A DNA stretch of 64,000 nucleotides from assembly GCA_016748015.1 (NCBI GenBank), contig JAAOMT010000009.1, positions 846,079-910,078 of the forward strand, in the 5' to 3' direction. Under the pieces are notes generated by a model. It did no database searches. It was not told where the DNA came from and saw only the letters and a list, made by a program, of their open reading frames with translations. The DNA is from Geosiphon pyriformis. Its lineage: Eukaryota > Glomeromycota > Glomeromycetes > Archaeosporales > Geosiphonaceae. The position numbers and the translations under genes were made by a program. Of the stretch, positions 46,828 through 59,070 are shown piece after piece. Each line of letters begins with the position of its first letter. The first letter of the stretch is position 1.

Positions 46828-47730
46828 TCAGGTCATCAGTTTCCCAGGTAAGTTCTTCCTTTTGTTTCTCTTTTTCCTTGTTGTTGTCATCTCAGGGGAG
46901 TATTGGTGGCAGCTTGTTGTGCTCTTCATCAGCCCACAATACTTGGTAGGCTTTAGTTTCTCCTCATCGAAGTCAATTAGTGGTGCCGTGTTGTTGATAG
47001 TCTTGAAGTGGCCACACATTGCTGGTACTCGTGTGTGTCTTCCATTCTGGCTGAGTATTAACTCTTGGGTTGTCCAATCGAGCATGGCATTGGTTTTGAA
47101 CAGCCAGTCATTACTGACTAGGGCTTGATATTGGGTGGCATCCATTACTAGGACTTTGATGGGTACTATGATGCCATTAATTTCTATAGGAAAATCATCT
47201 ATCTCGCCAATAGGTGTTTTTGTAGCGCCATCAGCAGTAATGATTCTAGTGCTGGCAGCTCAATCAACTCGGCGACCTAATTGATCCATGAGCTGTCTTG
47301 TGATTATGCTGCCAGCTGATCTACTATCTAGGATGAGTTTGATGGGGTGACCATCAATTCTGGAATCTGTGTACATTGCTGTTATGGGTTTTTCTTTGAG
47401 GGCAGCTCCACTGAATAATGGTATTGGTGTGTTTTCTTCGAGTTTGAAAGGAAAGATGGCTGCTAAGGATTTGTCACTAGAGATGGTTGCCAGTGGAATT
47501 GTGTTGGTAGGTATGTGCTGATTGAATTCCATGTTGTTAGATGTGGTGTCTTCTGGGTTAACTAGGAGACTTAAATAGTGTTGGGAATTTGGGTTTTGGA
47601 CGTGACTGGTATCCAAATTCCAGGTGCATAATTCTGATGATGAGTTTAGCAAACTGGGGATTGGTTGGTAAACAACTATCACCGATCTCCAGTTTTGAGT
47701 GACTCTGGATCGAGGGTTACCTGATGTCAT
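46828..47730 (-). pseudogene. Protease region, family A copy 2
   Basis: Two pieces in one frame (47260-47730 and 46828-47145), separated by a single stop at an Arg position (VD stop AAST). The active-site stretch LILDSRSAGSIITRQLMDQL (near 47280-47345) has Arg in place of the Gly of DSG. KVLVMDATQYQALVSNDWLF follows. The region around it is Pro/Gln-rich Gag tail. Confidence 0.75.
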
Positions 47731-47984
47731 TTGAGCTGGGTTCTGGGGTGGTGTTTGAATTGATTGGAGTTGATAGATGATTTGTGGCTGCAGTTGATAT
47801 ATTACTTGTGGCTGCGGCTAATAAATCGGAGGTTGATATACTGACAGTTGATAGATTGGTTGCTGCGTCATTGGCAAGTAATTATTTCAATATCGGTTTT
47901 AACCTTGATTTGGATAATGATTCAGAGTTTGGAACCGGCAATTGGGGTTTCGATATTGATTTCTTGATCATTGGTTATTTAAAT

Positions 47985-49780
47985 GCTGGCAACAGTCAAT
48001 TTAAATATGTCCTTGTTTACCACAATAGTGACAGATACGCATTTCCTGTTGCCACTGTTGATTGGTCAATGTAGATGGACATGGTTGAGTTTGGACATGA
48101 TTAGAGTTTTTTTGATTATTGTGTCATTGTGGAGGCTAATAAATGGCGTGATTGTCAGCTAAGTATCCTTCCAATCTCTTATTAATTGATTCACTGAACT
48201 TCTCCAATTTGGAATCCAATTCAGATGATCCATTCATTACTAGATTAATGGCTTGGGCATGGTTAGCCTCTGACTCAGCAGATTCAAAATCTCTGGCGCA
48301 TGTAACTGCGTCTTAAAGAGTACCTGAATGCAACGGACATACATGTTGCAAGATGCTGCTGCGCAAGCCATGGATAAACTGATTGAGTATCTGTGGTGCT
48401 GTAAAATAGTTGGCATCAATTGCTTAAATTTGGCATAGGTTTTGATGGAAGTGTCCCAGGTAAGTGGTGACTGCTTCAGTTTCTCCTTGTTTCATGGTGG
48501 TGAATGCATTGACTAGGCAATTGATGCTGTTATTGTTGCTGAAGTATCTTAGGAATTCTGCTTTGAAGGCATTAAAATCTTGTGGTTTATTAATCAAGCT
48601 CTAGTACCATGAATTGGCGGTATCCTTGAGAAAGTAGAAAATGGTTTGCATTGCTTGAGTGTCATTCCATCCATTGGCTGTGATGGCTTTTTCTATATCA
48701 TTCAGCCATACTTGAGCATTATCCTCTTCGCCAGTAAAGTTGTCAAGTTTTGTAATTGGTGCATAGACTATTGGATCTAAGTTGGGTTGTTGTGGTGGCT
48801 GTTGAAACAGTTGTTGTTGTTGTCCTGGTTGTTGGAGTGGTAGTTGAAATGGCTGCTGTATGGGTTCGGCTACTGGATTAATTGGTAGTTGATCAATGAC
48901 GATTACCGGAAGTAAGTTTTGCTGATTAATTAATTTGGAATTTGGATTGTTCTGCCTTTGCTGATTCGGAGTTTCGATTTCCGAATTTTTTATATTTAAA
49001 TTTTGCTGAGCTTGAAGATTCAGAATTTCAACTTCCAGGCTTTCAGTGATCGGGTTTTAGTAAGTAAATTCTTGATCTTCTGATTCTTCTTCCTCTTTTT
49101 CCTCTTCTTCTTCAGATAGTTTTCACAGGATAGCAGTTCCAAAGTCTGGTTGAGACAGCGGTAATCAAATTCCTGATGGGGTTGATGATCATAATTTAAA
49201 TCCCTCAAAATATTTGCCATATGATCCTAATAGATCTGTTTTCCTTTGTTTACTTTGGAATAGGAATCATCTGAATGTTGATATCACATTTGATATGGAT
49301 GCGCTTGCTGATGTTATATTGATGGTGCTTCCTAGTGTGTGTAGTAATAAGATGGGTCAGTTGGTGATTCAATTCTTGTTTTCTTCCAAGTGAGTGGTTG
49401 TATCCTTTTGGGTGTTACTACTGGTGTTTGTAGTTTCCCTTTGCCTTTACTGGTGTAAGTAATTGGATATCTTTGTTGGGTGTGATGTTCAATTTCTTTG
49501 TTGATTTCAGTAATGATGGAGGCAAAATTGTAATTTGTTGGCAGGTTGGTATTTTGAATTAATTTTCTGTAGAAAGTTTCCCTGGCTGATTTAGTATTCA
49601 CTGGTGTTCCTAACAAAAAAAAAATTTTTTTGTTGACGTAAAAGTTAAAGGCTGATTCGGCAGATATATGATTGTGGTTTAATCCCAAGTGTTGACAATA
49701 GTGTTGAAATAGGACTTTTGCGAATCCTAAATGGTTTGCTCTTATGGTTTCTGATTCTGCCACTTTTGGTTTGGTGTTGT
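47985..49780 (-). pseudogene. Gag region, family A copy 2
   Basis: N-terminal piece 49332-49763 (ANHLGFAKVLFQHYCQHLGL). Then acidic and Lys-rich segments, a Gln-rich linker, a Retrotrans_gag core about 48330-48760 (FNAFKAEFLRYFSNNNSINC in minus translation) and a zinc knuckle CHYCGKQGHIXINC near 47990-48036, where X is a TAA. The true start is unclear because the first Met-like codon is GTG. Several stops and shifts. Confidence 0.75.
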
Positions 49781-49825
49781 TGGTGCTGGTTCTCTGTAGG
49801 ATTATACCTCACAAGAAGCACCAAA

Positions 49826-50654
49826 TGTTACAGGTAATTATTTCAGCTGCTGAATTAAATAACAAACCCATAACTTGGTGCTTAAAGTTAGTTCTGTTGA
49901 TAATGTTCTGAAGGTATTGTTATCTGAAGGTTTTGGTTGAGTTCTTTATATAATGGACAGAGATTCAATAAGGTTGATAGTGGTTGTATTCTTAAGTTGT
50001 TTTCCCAATTTCTTTCTCAGTGTGGTGGCCAGATTTAGTCTGGCAGTCGTGCCCTTCTAGTAAGCTATCTGATAATATATAAAATCCTACTCTTATTTTT
50101 GGGTCTTTTACCAGACTATCCTTGACGTCAATAACTCAGTACTTAATCTTTTAACCAATTAGTATACACAACAATCAAATAAAATAAAATAAAAAAAAGA
50201 AAATACAAGAAAATAAAGAAAGAAAAGAAATAAGCCCAGGCAGTTTGGCAGATTAGTATTCCATCAATAGCCATGATCAAGAGCTATTGTTCCAGTGTGG
50301 TTAAGTATCAATTACTATCAACATGAAGTGTTGATAGTGGAGAGTGAATTGAGATATGGAATAATTATTTATTTGATAATTTTGTTTTTTGGCTAAGGAT
50401 TCTGTGGTATTGATTCTGTTTTTTCTGTTTCTAATACTACCACTATATATACATAATTGGGATTCCTCAATTCTCCAATTCTTCATAACAGGAATCCTGG
50501 AATTCCTGGAATTCTGCAATTTCTCGTCAGGAATCCTGAAATTCCTGAAATCCTGCAATTCCTGAGAGGAATCCTGGAATTTCACATTTACTATGTTTAC
50601 TTCTGATTGACTAATAATTATGCTAATATATTTTCTATATTTCTATAAGTAACA
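49826..50654 (-). repeat. 5' LTR of family A copy 2
   Basis: 829 bases. Minus reading begins TGTTACTTATAG and ends CCTGTAACA. TATA box at 50444-50451. The candidate primer-binding site TGGTGCTTCTTGTGAGG is at 49806-49823 on the minus strand, two bases after the LTR. Confidence 0.9.
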
Positions 50655-51806
50655 ACACATCCCACCAAAAATAGGCTCAATGAGAAAAGCAGATTCCAAC
50701 TCCTCATTAGATTCAAAGCCAACCACAGCACAACGAAATCTATTGCCAGTTTCCAATGAACAATTGATAATGCAAGTTTTTCTGCCAGCCTTTTCCAAAA
50801 GAGTACCAAGATTATGTGCAGTTATTTCCACTGGCAAAGTAAACAACAGCGTCCTGAACTGATCTCTCGATGCTCAGATATTGCAATCTCCTGCTGCTTT
50901 GACAATATGTACTGAATCCTTCCCAATTAGGAATGACTATTTTGAGGCCAACAGATCGGCTTGACTCAATTCGGCAAACTCTATTACAGCCTTTTGCCAC
51001 ATTCCAATTAACTGAATTTTGATTGACTTAATTTGCCCAAACTTGGAGACTGCGGCAATGATCATATTCCTAGATGTGTCCATGGGAATTTTCTTAATCA
51101 CTACGACCCAATCTGAACGAAATCCTTGTTTTCTAAGATTGTTGTTTACACTGATTCCATTTTTGCCAGCCAATAAAACAGCTTTCTTCATGCTTTTCTC
51201 TGATGTAAACGTTGATTTGATAATCTCTTCAAATTTTGAGGAAGCAGTGGCCTCTCTAAAACCATTAATTTTTGAAAAAATTTTTTTGACGAACTGAGTT
51301 TTTTGCATAGCCAATTTCCCTTCCACAGCCAAAAGATTGATATTAAAAGCAAATGATTTCTTAACCAACACTTCTACAGGAGTTTTGATGATCTTGGGAT
51401 CAATTCAAATTTTATCCAAAGGAACCTTTTTCCGAAGGGGAGACAGAAGAGGCTTCATCTCTTCATCCATTTCAAAGTCAGAAGAACTAATAGGAGAACC
51501 GAAATTTGCACCAGTATTCACTTATTTAGCCTTAGGAGTGTTAACAGCCGAGTCCAAGAGAGAACCATTAAAACCACCAGACATACTAACATTATCATCA
51601 TTACCAGATAGGCTCTTCACATCAAAATATACACTAGCATTAAAACCAAACTTCAAAGAAATATTTTTTTCATCACCAGAGTGTTTAACATTTCCAAGAG
51701 AAGTTTTCTTTCTTTGTAAAAAAAAACCACCAGCAGGACTATGAAACACACTCTTAAGAGCCTTCTTACTAGACATGCTGTTACTAAAGACAGCCTCCAA
51801 ATCCAT
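50655..51806 (-). pseudogene. LINE B ORF1, N-terminal half
   Basis: Starts MDLEAVFSNSMSSKK at 51806. A disordered Ser-rich segment is followed by an RRM-like domain (VVVIKKIPMDTS, VSKFGQIKSIKIQLIG, KAVIEFA; 50937-51371). The next segment, VEITAHNLGTLLEKAGRKTC, parallels LINE A (DTTAHDLLDLLESYGKKTC). Broken by a few stops (near 51520, 51400, 50936) and by the LTR insertion after FGGM. Confidence 0.78.
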
Positions 51807-51933
51807 GATGAAAGGGTTGTTAGTTAAAAAAATGTTGATATATTATTAACAAGAAAAACAAAAAACTTCTTTTCTCAGAAAAGTGCTCATTGGGGTTTTT
51901 TGGAGGTAGAAAAGAAAAAAAAATAATTGTTTT

Positions 51934-53593
51934 AAATATTATTAAAAATAATATTATTAATTCTATTGGCAAAAAATTATATAATTATAATTAAAACAAA
52001 AATAAAAAGACTGTAATTCTTTTATTTTTTTAATAAAGCACTTTTTTTGTTAATTAAAATTATAATATGTATTTATATTAGTTAAATACTAAATAAAATA
52101 AATTAATTAATTAACAAAATAAATAATATTTATATGATTTTTGTTTTTTTAAAAGTTTTAAAATATTTAATAAAATGTTAATAATTAAGTTATTTTTTTT
52201 TCTTTTTTTTTTTACTGCTATTCAAATAATCAAGAATTAATTTTTTTATATATTTTTATTATATTTAATATCAATTTTTTTAAAATATTAAAAAATTTTT
52301 TTTTAGTATTTCTAATAATTTTAATGTTCTAAAATCTGTTTCTTTTGTAAAACTTAAAACTTTAGTTTTTCTGTTTTTTTTGGCTTTTTTGTCAATTTTG
52401 TATTATTAATACTAATTATAATATTTAACTTTATTATAGCTATAAATAAAAAAAGTTTTTTGTTCAAAACAATAACAATAAAAATACATTATCTAATTTT
52501 AATTTGAATTAGTTTTTAGCTGTATTTTTTAATATATTAATTTTTAATTAATTTTTACTAGTCTTAAAAACAAAACAAAACATATTTTTATGTATGTTTT
52601 TATTTAATTATATTATTAAATTATCTGATTTTAAAAATTAGGTTAATTAAATAAATAAAACAATTATTAATTGTTAAAAATTTGTTAAATAAGTAATCTT
52701 TACTTTAATGTTTGGGTGTATTTTTAAGATTAAATTGGCTTTTGTTAAAATTATATTTTAATTTATACATAATTTTATAAATATTAAATTTGTAATTAAA
52801 AACAATATAAAACTTTTTTGTGTAAAATTTGCTTTTTAAGCTTTTTTAAATATTATATTTTAAGTTAAACTTATTGGTTTTATTTTTTTTTATTTTTAAA
52901 ATAGCTAAATTTATAATAATTTTTGAGTTTTTTTCTTTTGCTACTTTATAATATGTTTTTAAGTATGTTTATAATTAATATTAAGACAGTTTTTAATGTT
53001 TATAATAAAATTTTCAAAATTATATTAAAGTTTGTTAGTATTTAACAATATATTATTATTTATTTTAAGTTTTTTAATGTAGTTACAATGGTTTTAATAT
53101 GTTAAATAATTTTAATAAACAAAGATAATATTAAAATTTTTCTATTTATAAATTAAAAAAAATTATCTTTTTTTATAATATGTTTAAGATCAAGTTGATT
53201 AATATTTTTTGGCTATATAGTTTTTAAAATTAGCAAACTGGTTTTTTTAGATTGGTAGTTATATTTGTTTTATTTTTTATTTTTCTAATTTTATTAAGTG
53301 GCTTTAATATATAATTGGTATTTTTGATTCTAAAAATAATCTGAATATTGTTATTAAAATTAATATTTAAAAAAGTATTATATTTAATATAAAATACTTA
53401 AAAATTAACAATATTTTAAATATTAAGATTTTAATTATTTAGTTTTAAATTATAAAGTATTATTACTTTTTTAAAATTTTTAAATTATATTTTATGTTAT
53501 AATTTTTGTTTTTTTAAATTTTTTTGTTATTAATTTTTGGCTGTTGTTATTATTATTAATTTTTTAATTGGTTTTCATTTGGTTTTTTTAAAA
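51934..53593. other. AT-rich spacer between LINEs B and D
   Basis: Extremely AT-rich, many homopolymer runs, no gene or element end recognisable. Confidence 0.55.
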
Positions 53594-54880
53594 TTTTTTT
53601 ATTATTTAATGAGTAAAATCCAAATATTGCTTAGAACTATACATCAAAAAATAATCTAAACTAGGTGTGAATCATGTATTTTTTACACATGACCAGCCAC
53701 TCAAGCTGATTAAAACAACACTATGTAGCTATATGAATCAAAACTGAGTCACTGACATCTGAAAAAAATAAGCAAAACTTATAAAAGCCAAAACAAACAC
53801 CAAATGTTTCAGCAATTCCAAGCAATCTGATCACACCAGCCAAGAACTTAGAAGCCAAACCAAAGACTAAGACAAAAACCAAGCCATTAAGCAAAATTAG
53901 GCTATTTTTTTTTATATAGACATGATGTTTAACACAAACCAACCAGATATCATCACTAAAAGCAAGACAGAAAAAATGTGCAAACTCCACAATTTTCAAA
54001 CCAGCAATCTTGGAATTCTAAAAAACAGAGATAGCTTTTTAAAACCAATCATCAAAAACAAAACCTTTACAAAGAACCATGAATATAAAGCCACCAAAAA
54101 CACAGAATAACAACAGTTATATTATACATGAAAAAGAAAAAAAAAGACCAGAAATCACCTTTTAAGAAGCCACATAGACATCTAATATTTAACAATAAGC
54201 AAAAACATCAATATTACAAGAGAAAACATGATTTAATATCTCCACACTATCACAATATAAACACAACACACTAGAGTAGTGTCTGTTATAAAGGCATTTC
54301 CAAACAATAACAGGCAGCTGATAATATAAAGCTTTCATGAAATAAGTGCATGCATTAGCTAAAGGCTTGCTAATAAAACTGGTGGTCATGTGTAAATTAG
54401 GTTGCCACACCTATAAGAAGCTAATCCAATCAATGTCCAAAAGCAAACTATTAACCAAAACCTAGAGCCAGAACCAACCTTCTAATATACTTGACAAATG
54501 GAAAAAAAACATCACAGATGAAGTGCTTAAAGTTGCCAAAAACAATACTACTATTAGCTACTATAAAGCATTTTCTTAAATGTGAAGAGAAACACTAATC
54601 AGAGAGAGAAGCAGCATCAGCAATTACATCAGCATGCTTATTCTTAATAACACCAGAATAATTTCTTACCTTGTGCCAGTCAACCTTCAAATTCTTATCA
54701 CAAATAACATTCACAATATGTTGATGCTTAATCCAGCACTAATTATGAAAATTAGAACAAACCAAACTCAATTTCGACTTATAAGCATCCAAAGCAGATT
54801 GACTATTTGAAAATATGTGAACAAAGCTAGACAAAAAAATACACTCTAATGCCAATACAATAGTCTGTATCTCTGCTTTT
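53594..54880 (-). mobile_element. LINE D, 5'-truncated copy
   Basis: Only the 3' part of the LINE is present. It begins abruptly inside RNase H (AEIQTIVLALECIF, NSQSALDA near 54780-54870) and runs to the stop at 53721-53723, the conserved 3' untranslated region and a short T run (53594-53600). TTAAAATTT flanks both sides (53588-53596 and 54879-54887), a possible 9-bp target duplication in low-complexity sequence. Coding fragments are 53721-53999 (IRLLGIAETFGVCFGFYKFC) and 54189-54410. Truncation at the 5' end is typical of incomplete target-primed reverse transcription. Confidence 0.78.
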
Positions 54881-55143
54881 AAAATTTAAATTAAATACTT
54901 TGGTTTTAATAATTAAATTTATTATTAAATTAATTAGTGTTTTAGTTATTTTAATTATTACTTTAATAAATATTTTTTCTGTTTTACATAAAAAAATTAA
55001 AGATATAATTATTGTAATTTAAAGTAAAAAATTTGTTTTTAATAAAGTTTTAAATAAAGTTAACATAAAAATAATTAATATTAAAATTAAAATTAATTAT
55101 ATAAAAAATTTTAATAATATTAATAATAAAAATACTTATATTT
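54881..55143. other. AT-rich spacer
   Basis: A/T-only-like sequence between LINE D and LINE C with nothing recognisable. Confidence 0.55.
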
Positions 55144-56287
55144 ATTTTTTTATAACTGTTTAATGAGTGAAGTCCAACTGCTATCTAGTACATAGAGCCA
55201 GACTAAGTGGCTCAAACTAAATGTGACTTACACACTTTCTACATATGGCTAACCACTCAGGCCAGACAAGGCAACACTATGCACTAACATAAACACAAGG
55301 ACTATTATCCAAACCTGAAAAAAAAAGACAAGACCTGTAACAGCTGAAACCAATAGCAAAAGACTCAGCAATGCCAAGCAACCTAACCACACTGTCAAAA
55401 AGCACAAAAGACATATCAGGTGATAGACCTGACACCAAACTATCATTACTGACCAAGCCAGCTTTAGATCTAACTAGCCACACCCTAGAACAATGGAACT
55501 CAACCAAGAACCTTACAAAATCAACAACTACACAGGAAGTTTTCTTAATATCATTGAAAACACCAGCTGCTTCAGCACACCAATTTTTCATCACAAATCT
55601 CTTACACAAAACCGAATATCTGCCAACATTCAAAAGGCAAGAATTAAGAACCTGAAGAACAAAAGAAGAAGACAAGTCGCAAATGCCAACCAGAAAAACC
55701 CAACGTGCAAAAGCCTTCAATAAAATCTCCTTATGAGTGTGAACATCTTGTGAACAAGAAAAAACATGGTTGGGCAACTCCACCTCTCTACACAACAAGC
55801 ATTGAACACCCAGATAACATCTATTATACAATCTTTTCCTGACTGCTACCAGCAATTTTCTATGCAAAGCCTTCATCAAATACGTATGAAGATCCGCCAA
55901 TTTTTGGCTGGTAAACTCAGCAAGTATGTGTGAGTCAGGATGCCAGACCCTCACAGAAGCAACCCAATCAAAATCTCCCAACATGTCAACAGAAACCACA
56001 TCACAGCCTGGACCAGCTTCCCAATGAGCACGACAAATGGACCTAAACAAATCTCTGACAAAGTGACGAGCATTGTCTGAGACCACAGTGTCTTCAGCCA
56101 CCAAAAACATTCATGGACTTTCACCGGTAAAACATAGGAAGAGCCAGCAGTCTCATCCACAAATCTGTCAACTTTTACATTACCAGGAACACTAGCATGG
56201 CTCCTGACCTTGGCCCAACTCACACTAAGATTCTTATTCCTAATTAAATTAAAAACATGCCTATGTTCAACTCAACAGCAGTTGTGG
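55144..56287 (-). mobile_element. LINE C, 3' part, interrupted by LTR copy 3
   Basis: 3' end with the conserved untranslated region (55150-55276), then ORF2 from the stop at 55277 up to the RNase H domain, where the LTR of copy 3 begins. The rest of LINE C should lie beyond the right edge of the window, past the other end of copy 3. Confidence 0.82.
55277..56287 (-). pseudogene. LINE C ORF2, C-terminal part
   Basis: Carries the end of RNase H (VEHRHVFNLIRNKNLSVSWA, KVRSHASVPGNVKVD) and, as an open frame of 277 residues (55277-56110), the C-terminal region with RLYNRCYLGVQCLLC..NHVFSC zinc-finger residues and the closing VRLLGIAESFAIGFSCY. The best-preserved C-terminus among the four LINEs, but with a frameshift near 56110 and a stop at a Trp position near 56265. 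Confidence 0.8.
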
Positions 56288-57279
56288 TGTTACCAGACAA
56301 AATTAGAGATATTATTTAGCATGAAATTATCTTTATAATTCCTATCATTAATTAACATATATTATCATTTCAAATTATTACTTAGTATATTAGCAAAATG
56401 TTCGAAATTATCATTTAATTAATAACCCAATTTGTATATGACACAAATGTAACCTAATTGTGATGATCAATCATGTAATACCCCGAACTATATAACATTC
56501 AAAAAGTTTGCTGAAATTTGTAGAAATTTGCCGAAATAATTGATAGTTCACCGAAATATCCAATAGTTCGCAGAAATAACTTGTAATTTGTCGAAATGTA
56601 TCTTTAATTCAGCAAAATTATAGAAAAGAGCAAAGTTCAAGTTCATAGAATAGTGTTACAACAAGTTGTATAAAAGAAGAGCTTCTCTTTTCGAGGAAAT
56701 GTATTTTACTTTAGATTTATCACTTAGAACCATTTTCTATATACACAAAAAAAAATAAATATCAAATAATTTGAAAAACCAAATTCTTTAAATTATTGCA
56801 CTTGGAAAATTTTCAAAACCCAACTAACATTTTGAAATTGATTAGCTACCAATTTCAGTAAACTGTTAGTAACTACAGGCCTGAATAGAAAACATTTCCC
56901 TTGATAAAAATCTTATTTCTTTTACATTTCTTTTATTTTTCTTTTTTTTCTTTTTTTATTATAATCATTAGGGTAGCCTACAGATGAGATTCCTGTAGAA
57001 GAGTTGACTTTCACAGCAAAGTAACTATATATATTTTTAGTGAGCTTCCAGATGAGCAATTTTTGGGAAAGAGTTGACATTTGCTACAATATAACTATAT
57101 AAAGTAACTGGCAAAGAATTGGCCATTCCACTTATAAGCCCAGCAGTTCAAATTATAGGAGATAATTTGAAGATAAAAATTCAGTTACTGGAGGTTCAAC
57201 TACTTTCTGGAAACGTGAATTCACAACAAAATTAACATTAACAACATTCAAGAAAAGAGACCAAAAACCTCCGGTAACA
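56288..57279 (+). repeat. 5' LTR of family B copy 3
   Basis: 992 bases, TGTTACCAGACA to CCGGTAACA. TATA box TATAAAAG at 56669-56676, the same position as in N1. The primer-binding site candidate TGGTGCTCTCTCATGAA is at 57282-57299. Confidence 0.85.
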
Positions 57280-57324
57280 TTTGGTGCTCTCTCATGAAAA
57301 TAACACAGCAACAACAAATTCAAA

Positions 57325-59070
57325 GTGGTGACTGTCTCAGACATCACAACCTTAGAGTACTATCAATTGATTTATACACACTGCAAACAACAATTTAAAA
57401 TACATGACGGAATCATAGCTTTCAAGAAAACACTTTTTCAATACATTGAAAATCGAATCAATGACTACCTCTTTGGAAACTATAATATTACAACAGTTAA
57501 AAGAGATCTTCTTGAGAACATACTACACTATTCCAACACTGAATCAAAAAACATTAGTGCTGAAGCTTGCACTACTTATTTTGAGGAACTTGATTATAAT
57601 ATCATTTGATTTTGTGAAGAAAAATATCCTGCAAACGCACAATTTGTCTTTGAACTCGAATCTGAATCTGAAACCAGTAGCAACAAAAGACAAAAAGATA
57701 ACCGACCTGTTCACACAACACCCAATACTCTCAAAATATCATTCAAACATTTACAAACACCTGAACAAGGAACTAGTTCAAAACTTCCACTTACTATTAC
57801 ACCTTTTCCAGCTTCACTTGCACAAGCACAAATGCTTAATTCACCCTTGAATCAATTTGCAAAACCAGAAGATTTTACATCACTCAGAAATCCCATCAGA
57901 CAACAAGAACCCCTTCAAACTAGTTCCAATCTCTTTGACTTTCTAGCTGAAAATCAAAGTGAACACTCTGAGACAGCAGCAAACAAAGAAAACAAACCAG
58001 AAATATCTGAAGAAGAATCAATAGACAGTGAAAATGAAGAAAATGAAATGACAACATACATCACAAAAATCCCTGAATTTAATGGAGAAGACATTGAGAC
58101 CAGTTCCCAAAAATGGCTCGACCAAGTTACTAAAGCGGGAGATGCAAATAGATGGAATGCTGCCAGAATGTTAAGAACAATTCCCTACTTTCTCAAAGGA
58201 ACAGCAGGAGAATGGTTTGAAAACTTGGCTGTTCCATTTAATGATTGGAATGCTTTCAAAGCAGCCTTCCTTGAACAGTTCACCAACAATAATACCTCCA
58301 TTACCCTTCGCAATCATTTTCGAAATATCAAACAAGAACCCTCCGAATCTGTTATGACTTATATTGGAAAATTCAACAAACTTCTTAGACAAATTCGCCA
58401 ACTTGAAACAAACAATTATTATTCCAATGCTCAAATCTTAGATCAATTTATTGCTGGTCTAAAAGATAAACTAATTAAAAAAGTTTGTCCACATGCACCA
58501 GAAGATTTAAACTCTGCCATACAGCATGCAAAAAGATATGAAATGGCTATGGAAGAAGCCAACCACACAAAACTTGTAAATTTGGCAATTGGAGAAACCA
58601 GCTTAGCAGCCAAGAAAAAAATTGACCAACTCACAAAGAAAGTCAAAAACTATTTCACCAATCAACAACAACAGCAACCCCAAAGATATCAACCACCCTA
58701 AAGATGAAATCAAAATAACTTTGCACCACTTTCCAATAACCAGCCTCAGAATTGCCATTACTGTGGAATCTCTGGCCACTGGAAAAGAGATTGTAGAAAG
58801 CTACAATGAGACCAACAAAATAGGAGTAATCAACATTACCCTCCACCACAGCAATCTTATTATCAACCACCACCACCAGCTTACTATCCACCAAGACCTC
58901 AATACCAAAATAACTATTATCAGCCAGCCCCACAGCCAATCCAACAGCAATACCAACAACCACTCACACAACATTATCAAGTACCTGCTCAAAGACTGAT
59001 TACACAAAATCAATTCACACCACAAAACCGATACCAAGTAAACAACAATAGAATCAGTTCAAACAACTAA
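57325..59070 (+). pseudogene. Gag region, family B copy 3
   Basis: Starts MVTVSDITTLEYYQLIYTHC. The frame continues past a TGA at 57607 to a long open piece (57832-58701) with an acidic Ser/Glu-rich segment and a Retrotrans_gag-like core (QKWLDQVTKAGDANRWNAAR, FLKGTAGEWFENL, FNDWNAFKAAFLEQFTNN). After TAA and TGA at 58699 and 58705 the same frame gives the nucleocapsid knuckle CHYCGISGHWKRDC (C-x2-C-x4-H-x4-C, about 58754-58795) and a Gln/Pro/Tyr-rich tail. It packages the element RNA. All breaks are single-codon nonsense changes. Confidence 0.82.

Larger units (their letters stand above)
40537..50654 (-). mobile_element. Ty3/Gypsy-type LTR retrotransposon, family A copy 2
   Basis: LTRs 40537-41404 (3') and 49826-50654 (5'), with ends TGTTAC..GTAACA. 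The flanking four bases are ACGC (40533-40536) and ACAC (50655-50658), a target duplication with one transition. The complete internal layout is present and better preserved than in copy 1: integrase open for 420 residues, dUTPase for 285, Cys-rich region for 95. Inserted in the knuckle-proximal part of LINE B ORF1; excision restores that reading. Confidence 0.9.
34961..51933 (-). mobile_element. LINE B (non-LTR retrotransposon), split by LTR copy 2
   Basis: Same family as LINE A. Its 5' part is 50655-51921 and its 3' part 34969-40536; the LTR element 40537-50654 sits in ORF1. It ends in a 35-base T run (34969-35003, the poly-A tail). A candidate target duplication AATAATTGTTTT occurs at 34961-34972 and 51922-51933; its last bases merge with the tail. 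It is better preserved than LINE A, with an ORF2 piece of 340 residues still open. Confidence 0.85.
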
